Position numbers and translations under genes: made by a program. A DNA stretch of 64,000 bases from Planctomycetota bacterium (GTDB lineage Bacteria; Planctomycetota; Phycisphaerae; Sedimentisphaerales; Anaerobacaceae). The stretch's first letter is position 1. Every line of letters begins with the position of its first letter. This document shows positions 1 through 7,205 of the stretch, piece by piece. The DNA lies in assembly GCA_019456145.1 (NCBI GenBank), contig VRUL01000013.1, positions 87,408-151,407 on the forward strand, in the 5' to 3' direction. A model generated the notes under the pieces. That model was not told the DNA's origin and ran no database searches. It saw only the letters and a list, made by a program, of their open reading frames with translations.

Positions 1-1
1 C

Positions 2-328
2 AAGCCTGCCGATGCAGCAGAGGCGGAGGAAATTACCAGAAGGCTTTTCAGCCGGCCGCATAAGGTGATAACCGCTGTGGCGATTGTAAGATTGAGCGAT
101 GGGACCGAGATTGTAGAAAGCGATAGCACGACGGTATATCCGAAGAAATTGACGGACAACCAAATTGCAGAACATATCAAGGGCGGTTCGTGGCGGGGCA
201 AGGCGGGGGCTTATGCGATACAGGAGGGAGGAGATGAATTTATTGAAAGAATCGAGGGGAGCCTGACAAACGTGATGGGGCTGCCAATGGAACTTGTTCG
301 GCGGTTGCTGAAGGGATTTACCGGTTGA
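2..328 (+). CDS. maf: Maf-like nucleoside triphosphate pyrophosphatase, C-terminal part
   Basis: The reading frame is open from the first complete codon of the window, so the N-terminus lies outside it. Visible residues include KPADAAEA near the window start, the segment HKVITAVAIV, and the conserved C-terminal block GKAGAYAIQEGG followed by NVMGLPMELV. These are hallmarks of Maf/YhdE proteins, cytoplasmic pyrophosphatases that hydrolyse non-canonical or methylated nucleoside triphosphates and are linked to septum inhibition. The catalytic Asp and Lys of the family lie partly upstream and cannot all be checked. A GTG at 65 could look like a start, but the homology clearly continues upstream, so this is a 5'-truncated gene. 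The stop is TGA at 326-328. The family is confident; the exact substrate is unknown. Confidence 0.9.
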   Translation, partial: KPADAAEAEEITRRLFSRPHKVITAVAIVRLSDGTEIVESDSTTVYPKKLTDNQIAEHIKGGSWRGKAGAYAIQEGGDEFIERIEGSLTNVMGLPMELVRRLLKGFTG

Positions 329-400
329 AGTAGCGGTGTTGCAGATTGCGCAGTTTAACATGGTTGAGCACTGATCCGCCACACTGATGGCGGACAAGAA

Positions 401-500
401 TTGGGTTTGGTTGGGTTCGTATTGGGTTTGTTTTGGCATTTTATTGGCTTTAATTGGGTTCGTTTTGGGTTCGTTTGGGTTCGTTTTGGGTTCGTTTTTT
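401..500 (+). repeat. Degenerate TTGGGTTCG tandem repeat
   Basis: Roughly eight imperfect copies of a 9-13 base unit (TTGGGTTCGT with variants TTGGGTTTG and TTTTGGCAT) follow one another, ending in a T-run. Read on the minus strand they give repeated Lys-Thr-Asn-Pro words. Short spurious proteins rich in KTNPI/KQSQF words are familiar from planctomycete genomes, so this is probably a dispersed low-complexity repeat and not a coding region. The family assignment is from memory and not checked. Confidence 0.7.
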
Positions 501-633
501 CCACTCCACCAAGTGTCCATTTTTTCATAATCCTTTGTTAATACCTTATTTACGTTCATTTGACTTTTTCGGAAATTGGCTTTGTTTTGCATAAAAGGTC
601 TGATTTGTAGAGGATTCTCTACAGATGTAGAGA

Positions 634-672
634 ACAGACGATAGACGACAGACGATAGACGACAGAGGACAG
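634..672 (+). repeat. Short direct repeat ACAGACGATAGACG x2
   Basis: Two exact copies of ACAGACGATAGACG stand in tandem, followed by a degenerate third copy (ACAGAGGACAG). No function can be inferred. Confidence 0.7.
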
Positions 673-1180
673 TCCACGGACTCAAGCCCAAAGATGCAAG
701 GCACAAGGGCATAAGAGCACAAGAACATAAGAGCAAAAAGTGTTTTATTCGCCATTAATACACCTTTTTGATTGATTATTGACGATTTTCTATTGATTAT
801 TGAGTATTCACTGACGATTAATTTTTTCGTGTATCTGCTGATACTAAGACTTGCGGTTCTCCGCTAATCTGCCAACTCTGTGGCGATTGTAATTATACCA
901 AACTTGGGCAGAGTGTTCAATGAAAATCTAACTATTTTATAAAAAAAATTCACCGCAGAGAGCACAGATTTCACAGATTTCGCAGAAGAATATAGCCGCA
1001 GAGGGTACATCAGAAAATTAATCAAAATGTAAAGTGCAAAGCTACAAATCAAAAATAAAAAAGAGGAAACAACTTGTATTGGTAATGGAAACTTTGGAGA
1101 GAATCCGAAGCGAAAACGGAACAACCACTTGAAATAGTGATTAAAAAGTAAAACGTCCTTTGGTAGTTGTTCTATCAGGG

Positions 1181-1561
1181 TCATTTGTCCAAATACTTGA
1201 TGATTTCATCAGCCTTGTCATCATAGTGCATATTGTCTGTCGTTTTGCTCACATAAACCATGTTCACCTGATAACCTGCCTTTTTCAATTTAGATTCGGC
1301 TTCATCCAAACACGAAGTAGATTCATTAGCTGGCCGCGCTGATAGAACTAAAAGCTCATAATGAGAATAATTGCTCACAACGAAATCTACATCTCTACCA
1401 GCTTCTTCGAAGCTTTGCGATAAAATAAATCCCTCTTGACCGTTGCGTGAAAATTTGTGCTTGCGTTTACCTATTTTCAATTTCGGCTTCAAATGATTAT
1501 TAATCGTTTTACTTTTGCCCACGTAATGCTTACCAACCACAATGACAGCCTTCTTCATCAT
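1181..1561 (-). CDS. Small P-loop-like protein of unknown function
   Basis: A 126-residue soluble protein begins with a hydrophobic strand followed by GKHYVGKSKT at residues 10-19, which resembles a Walker A loop (GxxxxGKS/T). The rest alternates predicted strands and helices (FVVSNYSHYELLVLSA, then a charged helix and VNMVYV), consistent with a small Rossmann or P-loop fold. No Walker B is clear. GGGGAA lies about 7 bases upstream of the start codon (ATG ATG AAG), supporting this start. It is the last gene of a short minus-strand group with the Gly-rich protein and the beta-propeller gene. I do not recognise the family. Confidence 0.6.
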   Translation of the reverse strand: MMKKAVIVVGKHYVGKSKTINNHLKPKLKIGKRKHKFSRNGQEGFILSQSFEEAGRDVDFVVSNYSHYELLVLSARPANESTSCLDEAESKLKKAGYQVNMVYVSKTTDNMHYDDKADEIIKYLDK

Positions 1562-1582
1562 TCAATTCCCCAAAAAATATCA

Positions 1583-1633
1583 TTATTTTCTTTTTCTTAA
1601 AAATATCCCACCCAAGCCGAGTAGTAAGAGCGT
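1583..1633 (-). other. Detached PEP-CTERM-like tail (copy 2)
   Basis: On the minus strand these bases read TLLLLGLGGIFLRKRK followed by TAA. That is the hydrophobic segment plus basic cluster of a PEP-CTERM sorting signal, but it is not in frame with the Gly-rich gene ending at 1672. In its own frame an upstream stop lies at 1652-1654, leaving only about 23 codons and no start. It is most likely a gene remnant. Confidence 0.65.
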
Positions 1634-1671
1634 GTCGAGAAGGTCAAATAGTCAATTCAAAACCCGAAAAA

Positions 1672-1962
1672 TCAACTTGTCTTGCCTTTTGGAGTCGCCA
1701 GCTTTTTAATAAACCTGTAGCCACCATAACCTAATACTGCTCCGGCAACCGGAATTGCTCCCACAACACAGATGCCAGCGAACATTCCACCCCCTATAAC
1801 TGACCCTACTGCCGCCAAGCCAGACGTCATCGCAGCTGCCCCTGCTGTGCCTTCTGCAGCACCAGCAAGCACACCACAGACACCAGCAACTGTACCAGCT
1901 GCACCTCCACTTACTGTTGAAACAATAGCACCCTTATCACTTGAATTTGTTTTTTCAGCCAT
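1672..1962 (-). CDS. Small Gly/Ala-rich membrane protein (glycine-zipper-like)
   Basis: The 96-residue protein starts with a short polar stretch, then a long Gly/Ala/Val segment (residues 13-85) that contains repeated GxxxG spacings, and ends with a basic tail (FIKKLATPKGKTS). This suggests two or more closely packed membrane helices; glycine-zipper proteins and some bacteriocin-like peptides look alike. There is no typical signal peptide with cleavage site. A strong ribosome site (AAGAGGTGAG) precedes the ATG. It lies between two detached PEP-CTERM-like tails, downstream of the beta-propeller gene and in the same direction. Function is unknown. Confidence 0.65.
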   Translation of the reverse strand: MAEKTNSSDKGAIVSTVSGGAAGTVAGVCGVLAGAAEGTAGAAAMTSGLAAVGSVIGGGMFAGICVVGAIPVAGAVLGYGGYRFIKKLATPKGKTS

Positions 1963-1986
1963 TTCTCACCTCTTATCAAGAAAAAT

Positions 1987-2043
1987 TCAGCGTTTTCTTC
2001 TCAACATCACCGCACCGAGGCCGAGCAGTAAGAGCGTGGGCGG
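1987..2043 (-). pseudogene. Detached in-frame PEP-CTERM-like tail (copy 1)
   Basis: Directly after the TAA stop of the beta-propeller/dockerin gene, and in the same frame, the minus strand encodes PPTLLLLGLGAVMLRRKR and a TGA. Hydrophobic stretch, Gly-rich centre and Arg/Lys end fit a PEP-CTERM anchor. A single stop codon separates it from the gene. It may be a relic of a former C-terminus, or a readthrough extension. Confidence 0.7.
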
Positions 2044-3435
2044 TTATTCGTCTACAATGCTTGATAGCAGCCAGTTTTGTAGAAATATGGCAAAATCGGC
2101 AGCGTTAACCACGCCGTCTTTGTTAATATCCGCTGGGTTTATGGGCTTATGTCTTCCACGAATCAGGATACAATCTGCTCCCTCTATGGGCATTTCATCA
2201 TATAACACTCCGGTAAGCTCTAACGTCAATTCATCGCCATGATTGACGTCACCAACGGCCTCTACAATTCTTTGAGTCTTGAATTTTAGCGTAAGGTCAA
2301 GGAAACCATCCGGACCAGCTTCAGTACAGTTGCACTCGTCAGCAGGCAATACCGGCGTAGCCACATCCTCATATCCGCTGCGGAGAGGCTCAACACCGGC
2401 TAACCGTACAGAAGTCGGGTCTATTGTTTTTATATCGTAATCAGCCGTCCCTAATATGGCAACAGGAAGCACACCCTTGCTTTTGACGTTAAGTGGATTC
2501 GGACAACTGCCGGGTTTTATGTCAACAGCAACAACAGTGGTGGGTTCGGGAAATGGTTTTGATATAGACCATGAGTTCTGTAAATCAGGTCCTGTAATTT
2601 CCTTTATAAATGAGCCATCAGGATTCAATAAAGTAAGTCCATTATCGGAAGGAACGATATAACTATTACTAAAAGGATCATATTGAACAAAAGTGGAACG
2701 GCCAAATTCTTTACAATCGAACAACAAGCTTGTGGTCTTAGTAGTCAAATCATATTCCCATAATAATGTACCACCTCTTCCACCCCCAATAGCCAAATTA
2801 CCATTATGACTTTGAGTTAATGATGCAGGATAAAATTCACTTGAAAAAGTAAGTTCATCATATACTCCCCCAGTAATCACTTCACCTGAAGTATCGTATC
2901 GAGAGAGTACACGAGGACTGAAATATCCTACAGAATATAGAATATCCCCATTAGTAAAAAGTCCCACATTATTTTTATAAGAACTATATCCACCATCTAA
3001 TCCGATATCAGACACCTTGTTTCCCTGTTGATCGAATTCATAAATGACTTGATTCTTATCTCCAGCGGCAAAGAGATGTCCTTTTGAATTAAAGTCCAAT
3101 TGTCCAAAACCATATTGAAAAGAAATTGGGGAAGTAAAATACTCTATAGTAGGTTCCTGACTGCCATTGGGATTGATTTTTAAAATTCGATTAGACCAAT
3201 TATTACTTACACTTACGTATATTTCGCCTTCTGAGTTTCGAGCTACACCTCTTGGGTTTTGGTCGGTATAGTCCGCTAAAGACGCAATTAACTGGGTCTG
3301 ACCTGAGTTTAAATCAACCTCTACCAAGTTACTACCCGCAGATACATAGACAGAGGAGCATAATGCAAATTGTTGAATGAAAAAAAGAAATCCAAATACA
3401 GCAAAGAAGATTTTAAGGCATTTTTTCTTATTCAT
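2044..3435 (-). CDS. Secreted beta-propeller protein with dockerin-like C-terminus
   Basis: The 463-residue protein has a Lys-rich N-terminus and hydrophobic signal peptide (residues 1-27, ending near ALCSS). Residues 30-295 hold repeated blade-like segments (GVARNSEGEIYVSVS, LDFNSKGHLFAAGD, LTQSHNGNLAIGG) of an NHL/SMP-30-type propeller. Residues 300-420 form a domain starting VAVDIKPGSCPNPLNV, seen in other secreted planctomycete and archaeal proteins. The end, DINKDGVVNAADFAIFLQNW, is one dockerin-type calcium-binding repeat. A PEPTT word at about residue 295 lies inside the protein and is not at its end. AAGGAG precedes the ATG, and a dispersed hairpin repeat begins about 37 bases further upstream. 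It is probably cell-surface or extracellular; the ligand is unknown. Confidence 0.85.
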   Translation of the reverse strand: MNKKKCLKIFFAVFGFLFFIQQFALCSSVYVSAGSNLVEVDLNSGQTQLIASLADYTDQNPRGVARNSEGEIYVSVSNNWSNRILKINPNGSQEPTIEYFTSPISFQYGFGQLDFNSKGHLFAAGDKNQVIYEFDQQGNKVSDIGLDGGYSSYKNNVGLFTNGDILYSVGYFSPRVLSRYDTSGEVITGGVYDELTFSSEFYPASLTQSHNGNLAIGGGRGGTLLWEYDLTTKTTSLLFDCKEFGRSTFVQYDPFSNSYIVPSDNGLTLLNPDGSFIKEITGPDLQNSWSISKPFPEPTTVVAVDIKPGSCPNPLNVKSKGVLPVAILGTADYDIKTIDPTSVRLAGVEPLRSGYEDVATPVLPADECNCTEAGPDGFLDLTLKFKTQRIVEAVGDVNHGDELTLELTGVLYDEMPIEGADCILIRGRHKPINPADINKDGVVNAADFAIFLQNWLLSSIVDE

Positions 3436-3471
3436 TTTTTCTCCTTCTCAAAAAAATGGTTAATATTTCCT

Positions 3472-3651
3472 GGCGCACCAAAAAGGGCACCGCTACCTGT
3501 GGCACAAGCTACATCGTGCTCAACCGAGGCCCGGCAAGGCCCAATCGCAACACGCAAGCGATGCCCGCTTTGCCAAAAGGCAAACGAGCACCAACTCTTA
3601 TGCGTTTTCTTGCTTTGAAATTTGCTGGTTTCAACGGAAACGCCAAAAAAC
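3472..3651 (-). repeat. Dispersed hairpin repeat, copy A
   Basis: This stretch is homologous to 62428-62579 in opposite orientation. Shared words, read here on the plus strand, are AAAGGGCACCGCTA, CATCGTGCTC, AGGCCCGGCAAGGCCCA, ACACGCAAGCGATGCCC, GCACCAACT and AAACGCCAAAAA, in the same order. Copy A carries a 15-base insertion near 3497-3511. Strand is given relative to the adjacent gene, whose start codon lies about 37 bases away. Copy A is the more degenerate copy and its outer stem is weaker. Several short ORFs across it are artefacts. Confidence 0.85.
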
Positions 3652-4305
3652 CGGCACAAAACATTATACAATTGCCAAAAACTCGCACACCTTAACTTCT
3701 GTCCCATAATAACAGATAATGGACGACAACACAAGCAAAATCTGCCTTCAAAATGAGGAGCCGCTTCGCGGGATTATTTGAATAGATTCCTCGGCTGCGC
3801 TCGGAATGACAAATTTGGTTTTGTTAGAGTGCCTTACTTTGCGACAGGTAAAGCTTCATCTGCGACATATTAAGCCTTATTTATTACGGATAACGCTTTA
3901 TCCACGGGCAGGATGCCCGTACCACAAGATTAAACTTAATATATGGCATATCACCCATACTTGGTCATAGCTAACGCCTACTTTTGCATAAAGCAAGCCG
4001 CATTAACGCAAAAGTCAACTGAGAAAGTGCTTTATAAGCACGTAAATAGCATAGACAAATCAAATATCAAAATGCAAAATGCAAAAATGATGAGAGGGGC
4101 GACCACATGGGGCCGCCCGTACGTTTGCCTGGCGAGCAGGGATTCGGATTCGGGCAGGGGTGGAAAGAGTGGTGTTGAGATTGTTGAAATTAGAGGAAAA
4201 TTTTGGTATCATGTGGCTTGGCTTGTGAAGGAGCGTGCCATAGCAGTTTATAGGGGAAATCCCGGCTCGGATTATCAAATAATAAATGAATAAAGAGGCC
4301 AAAAA
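3652..4305. other. Intergenic region with REP-like hairpins
   Basis: Beyond the hairpin repeat, this stretch carries small palindromic elements typical of non-coding DNA: a REP-like element at 3785-3811, a CGGGCAGGATGCCCG palindrome near 3905-3921, and AT-rich 'atcaaaatgcaaaatgcaaaa' words near 4066-4088. The ORF at 3943-4293 spans these repeats, lacks any recognisable domain and is not accepted as a gene. Confidence 0.6.
3785..3811 (+). repeat. REP-like palindrome, family member 1
   Basis: GATTCC, an inner palindrome around CGGCTGCGCTCG, then GGAATGACA. It shares the GAT(T/G)CC...GGA(A/G)TGACA frame with elements at 15064-15088 and 25071-25095. Confidence 0.7.
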
Positions 4306-5892
4306 ATGAAACGCTTTGTATTAATTACGTTACTCGTTGTCAATATACTGGTTTTGAGTGATTGCTGCTGTGCCTTTGGCCGGGAGGAGTCTGATGAAGG
4401 CTTGCGCAAGAGTGAAGTATCGAATAGCCGTAATAATAAAATAGCTGTCGGTACACCGCCGGAGGGGATGGGGCTTAATCCGTTTTACAAAAAGTATCTG
4501 GATTGTGAGGGAATAGCGGTGATTAGTTCCGAGCGGGTTGACGATCGGGCGTTTTACCGGGTGGAGAAGCTTTTAGATAAGATGCTTGAGAATCGCCCCG
4601 ATATACGCAAGGCGTTGGTTAAGGACGGTGTCCGCTATGTTATCATCGCTGCTGAAGAGCAGGTGACCGATATTCCGGATTATGCAGATATGAAACCAAA
4701 GGCGTTCTGGAACGAGCGGTCCCGTGGATTTGGCGGTCGGATTACAAGTTGCGGGGAAGAGAACCTTCTTTCGTTTCCGACGGACCGTTATGAGGATGAA
4801 AGTATCTTTATCCACGAATTAGCTCATGCAATTGACGGCAGGGGGCTGAGTAAGATTGAGCCTGATTTCAAGGAGCGTTTGAAGAGGCTTTATGAAGATG
4901 CCATGGCTAAAGGTCTATACAAACACGATTATGCTTCCACCAATATGAGCGAATACTGGGCCGAATCTGTGCAGGCCTTTTTTGACGCCGATCGGGAAAA
5001 TAACTGGAACCACAACCATGTCAACACCCGAGGCGAACTCTATGAATACGACCCGAAGATGGCCGATTTTGTCCGGGAGAAGTTCGGTATAAACGAAGAC
5101 AACGATTGGCGTTATAAACTTTTGGTCAAACAACCTTCAGTTATTGACGCGCCGAAAGAGATCCGCTCGGAATTGATATCAAAATATGTCTGGTGTCGAG
5201 GATTTTCCATTTTAGGTTCAAATAAGGTTTCCGACAAGGCCATGCTCGAGGCCGACAGGATTGTACGGAACATGTTTCGCTATCGACATGATGTTTTGAA
5301 AGCCATAATCGATGCGAAGGTACAATTAGCGGTTATCGCACAGGGCCAGTCACCGAAGGATATCCCCCATGTAAGAAAGATTGGCCGTAAGTGGTTTGTT
5401 AACACGAAAAAATCATCAGGTAAACAAAGCCGGCTGTTTCGGTTTTCCGCTGCCGAGTCGAATCTTCTTGAATCGGCGGGCAATCCGGCGGCGGGGGACA
5501 ACCTTCTGATTCGTGATATGGCTTTGTTGATGTACTATGTTACGGGGCTGCGTGAGATCGACCCGGAATACAAGAAGAGAAAACATGTGCAGCAGTATGA
5601 GAAAGGTTTGAAACGCATCGATCACCGTTTCGATGAAAAGGTCAAGAAGCTGTACCGAAAGGCTAAAATGCAGAACTTGTGGGCAGGCACGCCTGCTATG
5701 AAAAATCGCTTCAATTATTTCGCCGAAGGGGTCCAATCCTTCTTTAACGCCAATAAAATCATTACTGCGGGCAATGACCCTGTCAATACGAGGGAGCAAC
5801 TACAAGGCTATGACCCGGATATGGCCTTGTTTATAGGCGATATCTTCAAGCATCCCAAACGCGTTGACTGGCGCTATTCGGAAGCGGATTAA
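4306..5892 (+). CDS. Secreted tandem zinc-metallopeptidase-like protein with a degenerate second half
   Basis: The 528-residue protein has an N-terminal hydrophobic signal (residues 1-24, Cys-rich near CCCAF but without a good lipobox). Two homologous halves follow. Half one (about 60-270) has HELAH at 170-174 and EYWAESVQAFF at 216-226, giving the two His ligands, the catalytic Glu and a candidate third Glu ligand. Half two (about 290-525) repeats the same order, ending NYFAEGVQSFF at 470-480, but the metal motif is replaced by RDMAL at 403-407, so it cannot bind zinc the same way. The layout recalls the lethal-factor-like/Pro-Pro endopeptidase fold, but that assignment is only a guess. AGAGG lies about 10 bases upstream of the ATG. 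Probably extracellular; substrate unknown. Confidence 0.8.
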   Translation: MKRFVLITLLVVNILVLSDCCCAFGREESDEGLRKSEVSNSRNNKIAVGTPPEGMGLNPFYKKYLDCEGIAVISSERVDDRAFYRVEKLLDKMLENRPDIRKALVKDGVRYVIIAAEEQVTDIPDYADMKPKAFWNERSRGFGGRITSCGEENLLSFPTDRYEDESIFIHELAHAIDGRGLSKIEPDFKERLKRLYEDAMAKGLYKHDYASTNMSEYWAESVQAFFDADRENNWNHNHVNTRGELYEYDPKMADFVREKFGINEDNDWRYKLLVKQPSVIDAPKEIRSELISKYVWCRGFSILGSNKVSDKAMLEADRIVRNMFRYRHDVLKAIIDAKVQLAVIAQGQSPKDIPHVRKIGRKWFVNTKKSSGKQSRLFRFSAAESNLLESAGNPAAGDNLLIRDMALLMYYVTGLREIDPEYKKRKHVQQYEKGLKRIDHRFDEKVKKLYRKAKMQNLWAGTPAMKNRFNYFAEGVQSFFNANKIITAGNDPVNTREQLQGYDPDMALFIGDIFKHPKRVDWRYSEAD

Positions 5893-6056
5893 CGTAGAAT
5901 CATCCATAGGCAACTGATAAATCAAGACGAATACAGACGTTATTATTTACGGTTGTTAATCGCTGAGAAGGTTAATTATGAAATTGTATTAATGTCGCCG
6001 GCTGTTTCGGTGGCGCGGCGATGTTGGCTTTGTCGTAGCGAGTGAAGTTCCAAGCC

Positions 6057-6884
6057 TTATAGTTTTGAGCCGCAGAATTTACAGTATTCGGCATCCCTGT
6101 CGTGGCCTTCGGCGCTGCAATTTGGGCAGGCCTGGGAGGTGGATTTGTCCGTGTAAGACTGCGATAATTCTACAGTCATGATCCCTGTGGGGACGGCTAT
6201 TATCGAATATCCCAGGATCATCACGATAGCGGCCAGGAATTGTCCCGGGCCGGTATTTGGCGATATGTCACCATAGCCAACGGTCGTAAGGGTCACAACG
6301 GCCCAATAGACACTGCGCGGTATACTTGTGAAGCCATTTTCCTCTCCCTCGATGATATAAATCGCTGAGCCAATTATGACGACCAACGTCAAAACTACGA
6401 AAAGAAATACAAGAATTTTTCGGCGACTTGCGTACAAGGCTTTTTTTAACAGGGTGGCTTCGTTTGTGTGGTGACCGAGCTTGAGGACACGGAAAATTCG
6501 CAGAACTCTTAGAATCCTGACTACCGCCAGATAACGACTGCCGAAGAAGAGTAAACTCGTATACGTTGGAAGTATTGCCAATAGATCCACGATGCCGAAG
6601 AAACTGACTGCGTATCGGACCGGCTTTCGGATGCAGAGTAATCGCAGGATGTACTCTATTGTGAAAAGGATCGTGAAGAACCATTCGGTTGCGTATAAGA
6701 ATCGGCCGAAGCCAGCCCTGATGGAGCTTACGCTGTCCAGCATGACCGTTAAGACGCTTAGAGAAATGCATATTATCAAGACAATGTCGAACCATTTACC
6801 TGCGGGCGTTTCAGCTTCAAAGATAATTTCAAACAGGATTTGGCGCCATGGGCGATTAGTCTTATCCCCGGTATTTGTGTCCAT
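6057..6884 (-). CDS. Voltage-gated-type potassium channel with C-terminal zinc ribbon
   Basis: The 275-residue protein has six predicted membrane segments. S4 is recognisable as RYLAVVRILRVLRIFRVLKL with an Arg at every third position. The pore loop contains TTVGYGD, the potassium selectivity filter, followed by the S6 segment (LAAIVMILGYSIIAVPTGI). After S6 the short cytoplasmic tail ends in CPNC...CKFC, a four-Cys zinc ribbon. The family conducts K+ through a tetramer in the inner membrane; S4 suggests voltage sensing. The zinc ribbon is an unusual ending. GGAAGGTC lies 6-7 bases upstream of the ATG. It is monocistronic, converging on the peptidase gene. Confidence 0.9.
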   Translation of the reverse strand: MDTNTGDKTNRPWRQILFEIIFEAETPAGKWFDIVLIICISLSVLTVMLDSVSSIRAGFGRFLYATEWFFTILFTIEYILRLLCIRKPVRYAVSFFGIVDLLAILPTYTSLLFFGSRYLAVVRILRVLRIFRVLKLGHHTNEATLLKKALYASRRKILVFLFVVLTLVVIIGSAIYIIEGEENGFTSIPRSVYWAVVTLTTVGYGDISPNTGPGQFLAAIVMILGYSIIAVPTGIMTVELSQSYTDKSTSQACPNCSAEGHDRDAEYCKFCGSKL

Positions 6885-7044
6885 GCTTTGACCTTCCGTA
6901 TCATGTGCGATTTTTAATCATTCCCATATACTCTAACTCGAATCGTGCAATGAAAGGACTCATATTAGTCTGTACCCCAACTTTTCAATCAGGTGTCGGA
7001 CGTGCCATCCGGCTGCTAAGGTATTACCCTAAAGAATACAACCA

Positions 7045-7079
7045 ATCCCTGACAGGAGCAAGGCAATAGCGTCAGGGAT
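7045..7079. other. Inverted repeat upstream of the beta-helix gene
   Basis: ATCCCTGAC (7045-7053) and GTCAGGGAT (7071-7079) form a perfect 9-bp inverted repeat separated by 17 bases. No T-run follows, so an intrinsic terminator is unlikely; an operator is possible. Confidence 0.5.
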
Positions 7080-7120
7080 GCATAAGGTTTGTGTTTTGCG
7101 GTAGATTTTGAGAAAAAGCT

Positions 7121-7148
7121 TTGGTTATCGGACAAGAGGTGGTATAAT
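7121..7148 (+). promoter_or_regulatory. Sigma-70-type promoter of the beta-helix gene
   Basis: TTGGTT (7121-7126) and TATAAT (7143-7148) are 16 bases apart. The predicted transcript would start near 7155, about 50 bases before the ATG at 7206. Confidence 0.6.
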
Positions 7149-7205
7149 GAAAAAACTGTTCCCTTGAACTTTATTAAGCGATTTTTGTTCATGGAGGAAG
7201 TCAAA

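Larger units (their letters stand above)
329..1180. other. Repeat-rich intergenic region without a credible gene
   Basis: About 850 bases after maf hold no convincing coding sequence. The content is low-complexity: TTGGGTTCG-type tandem copies, a GACGATAGACGACA duplication, a run of 'gcataagagcacaag'-like words near 700-735, and a 'cacagatttcacagatttcgcag' tract near 960-985. Short ORFs here (546-755 and 864-1184, minus) read through these repeats and have no recognisable domain. Confidence 0.7.

Noticed and set aside
546..755. Minus-strand ORF ending in AKQSQFPKKSNERK
   Set aside because: It runs through short tandem repeats and ends in a word typical of repeat-derived planctomycete ORFs; no domain or ribosome site.
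864..1184. 106-residue minus ORF overlapping the P-loop gene stop by ATGA
   Set aside because: It reads through the 'cacagatttcacag' repeat tract, has no coherent domain and biased composition; the ATGA overlap is judged accidental.
3432..3734. ORFs on both strands across the hairpin repeat
   Set aside because: The sequence is a dispersed repeat with an inverted homologue at 62.5 kb; frames are not conserved between copies.
3943..4293. 116-residue plus ORF before the metallopeptidase
   Set aside because: Starts in AT-rich intergenic words, no domain, composition unlike neighbours.
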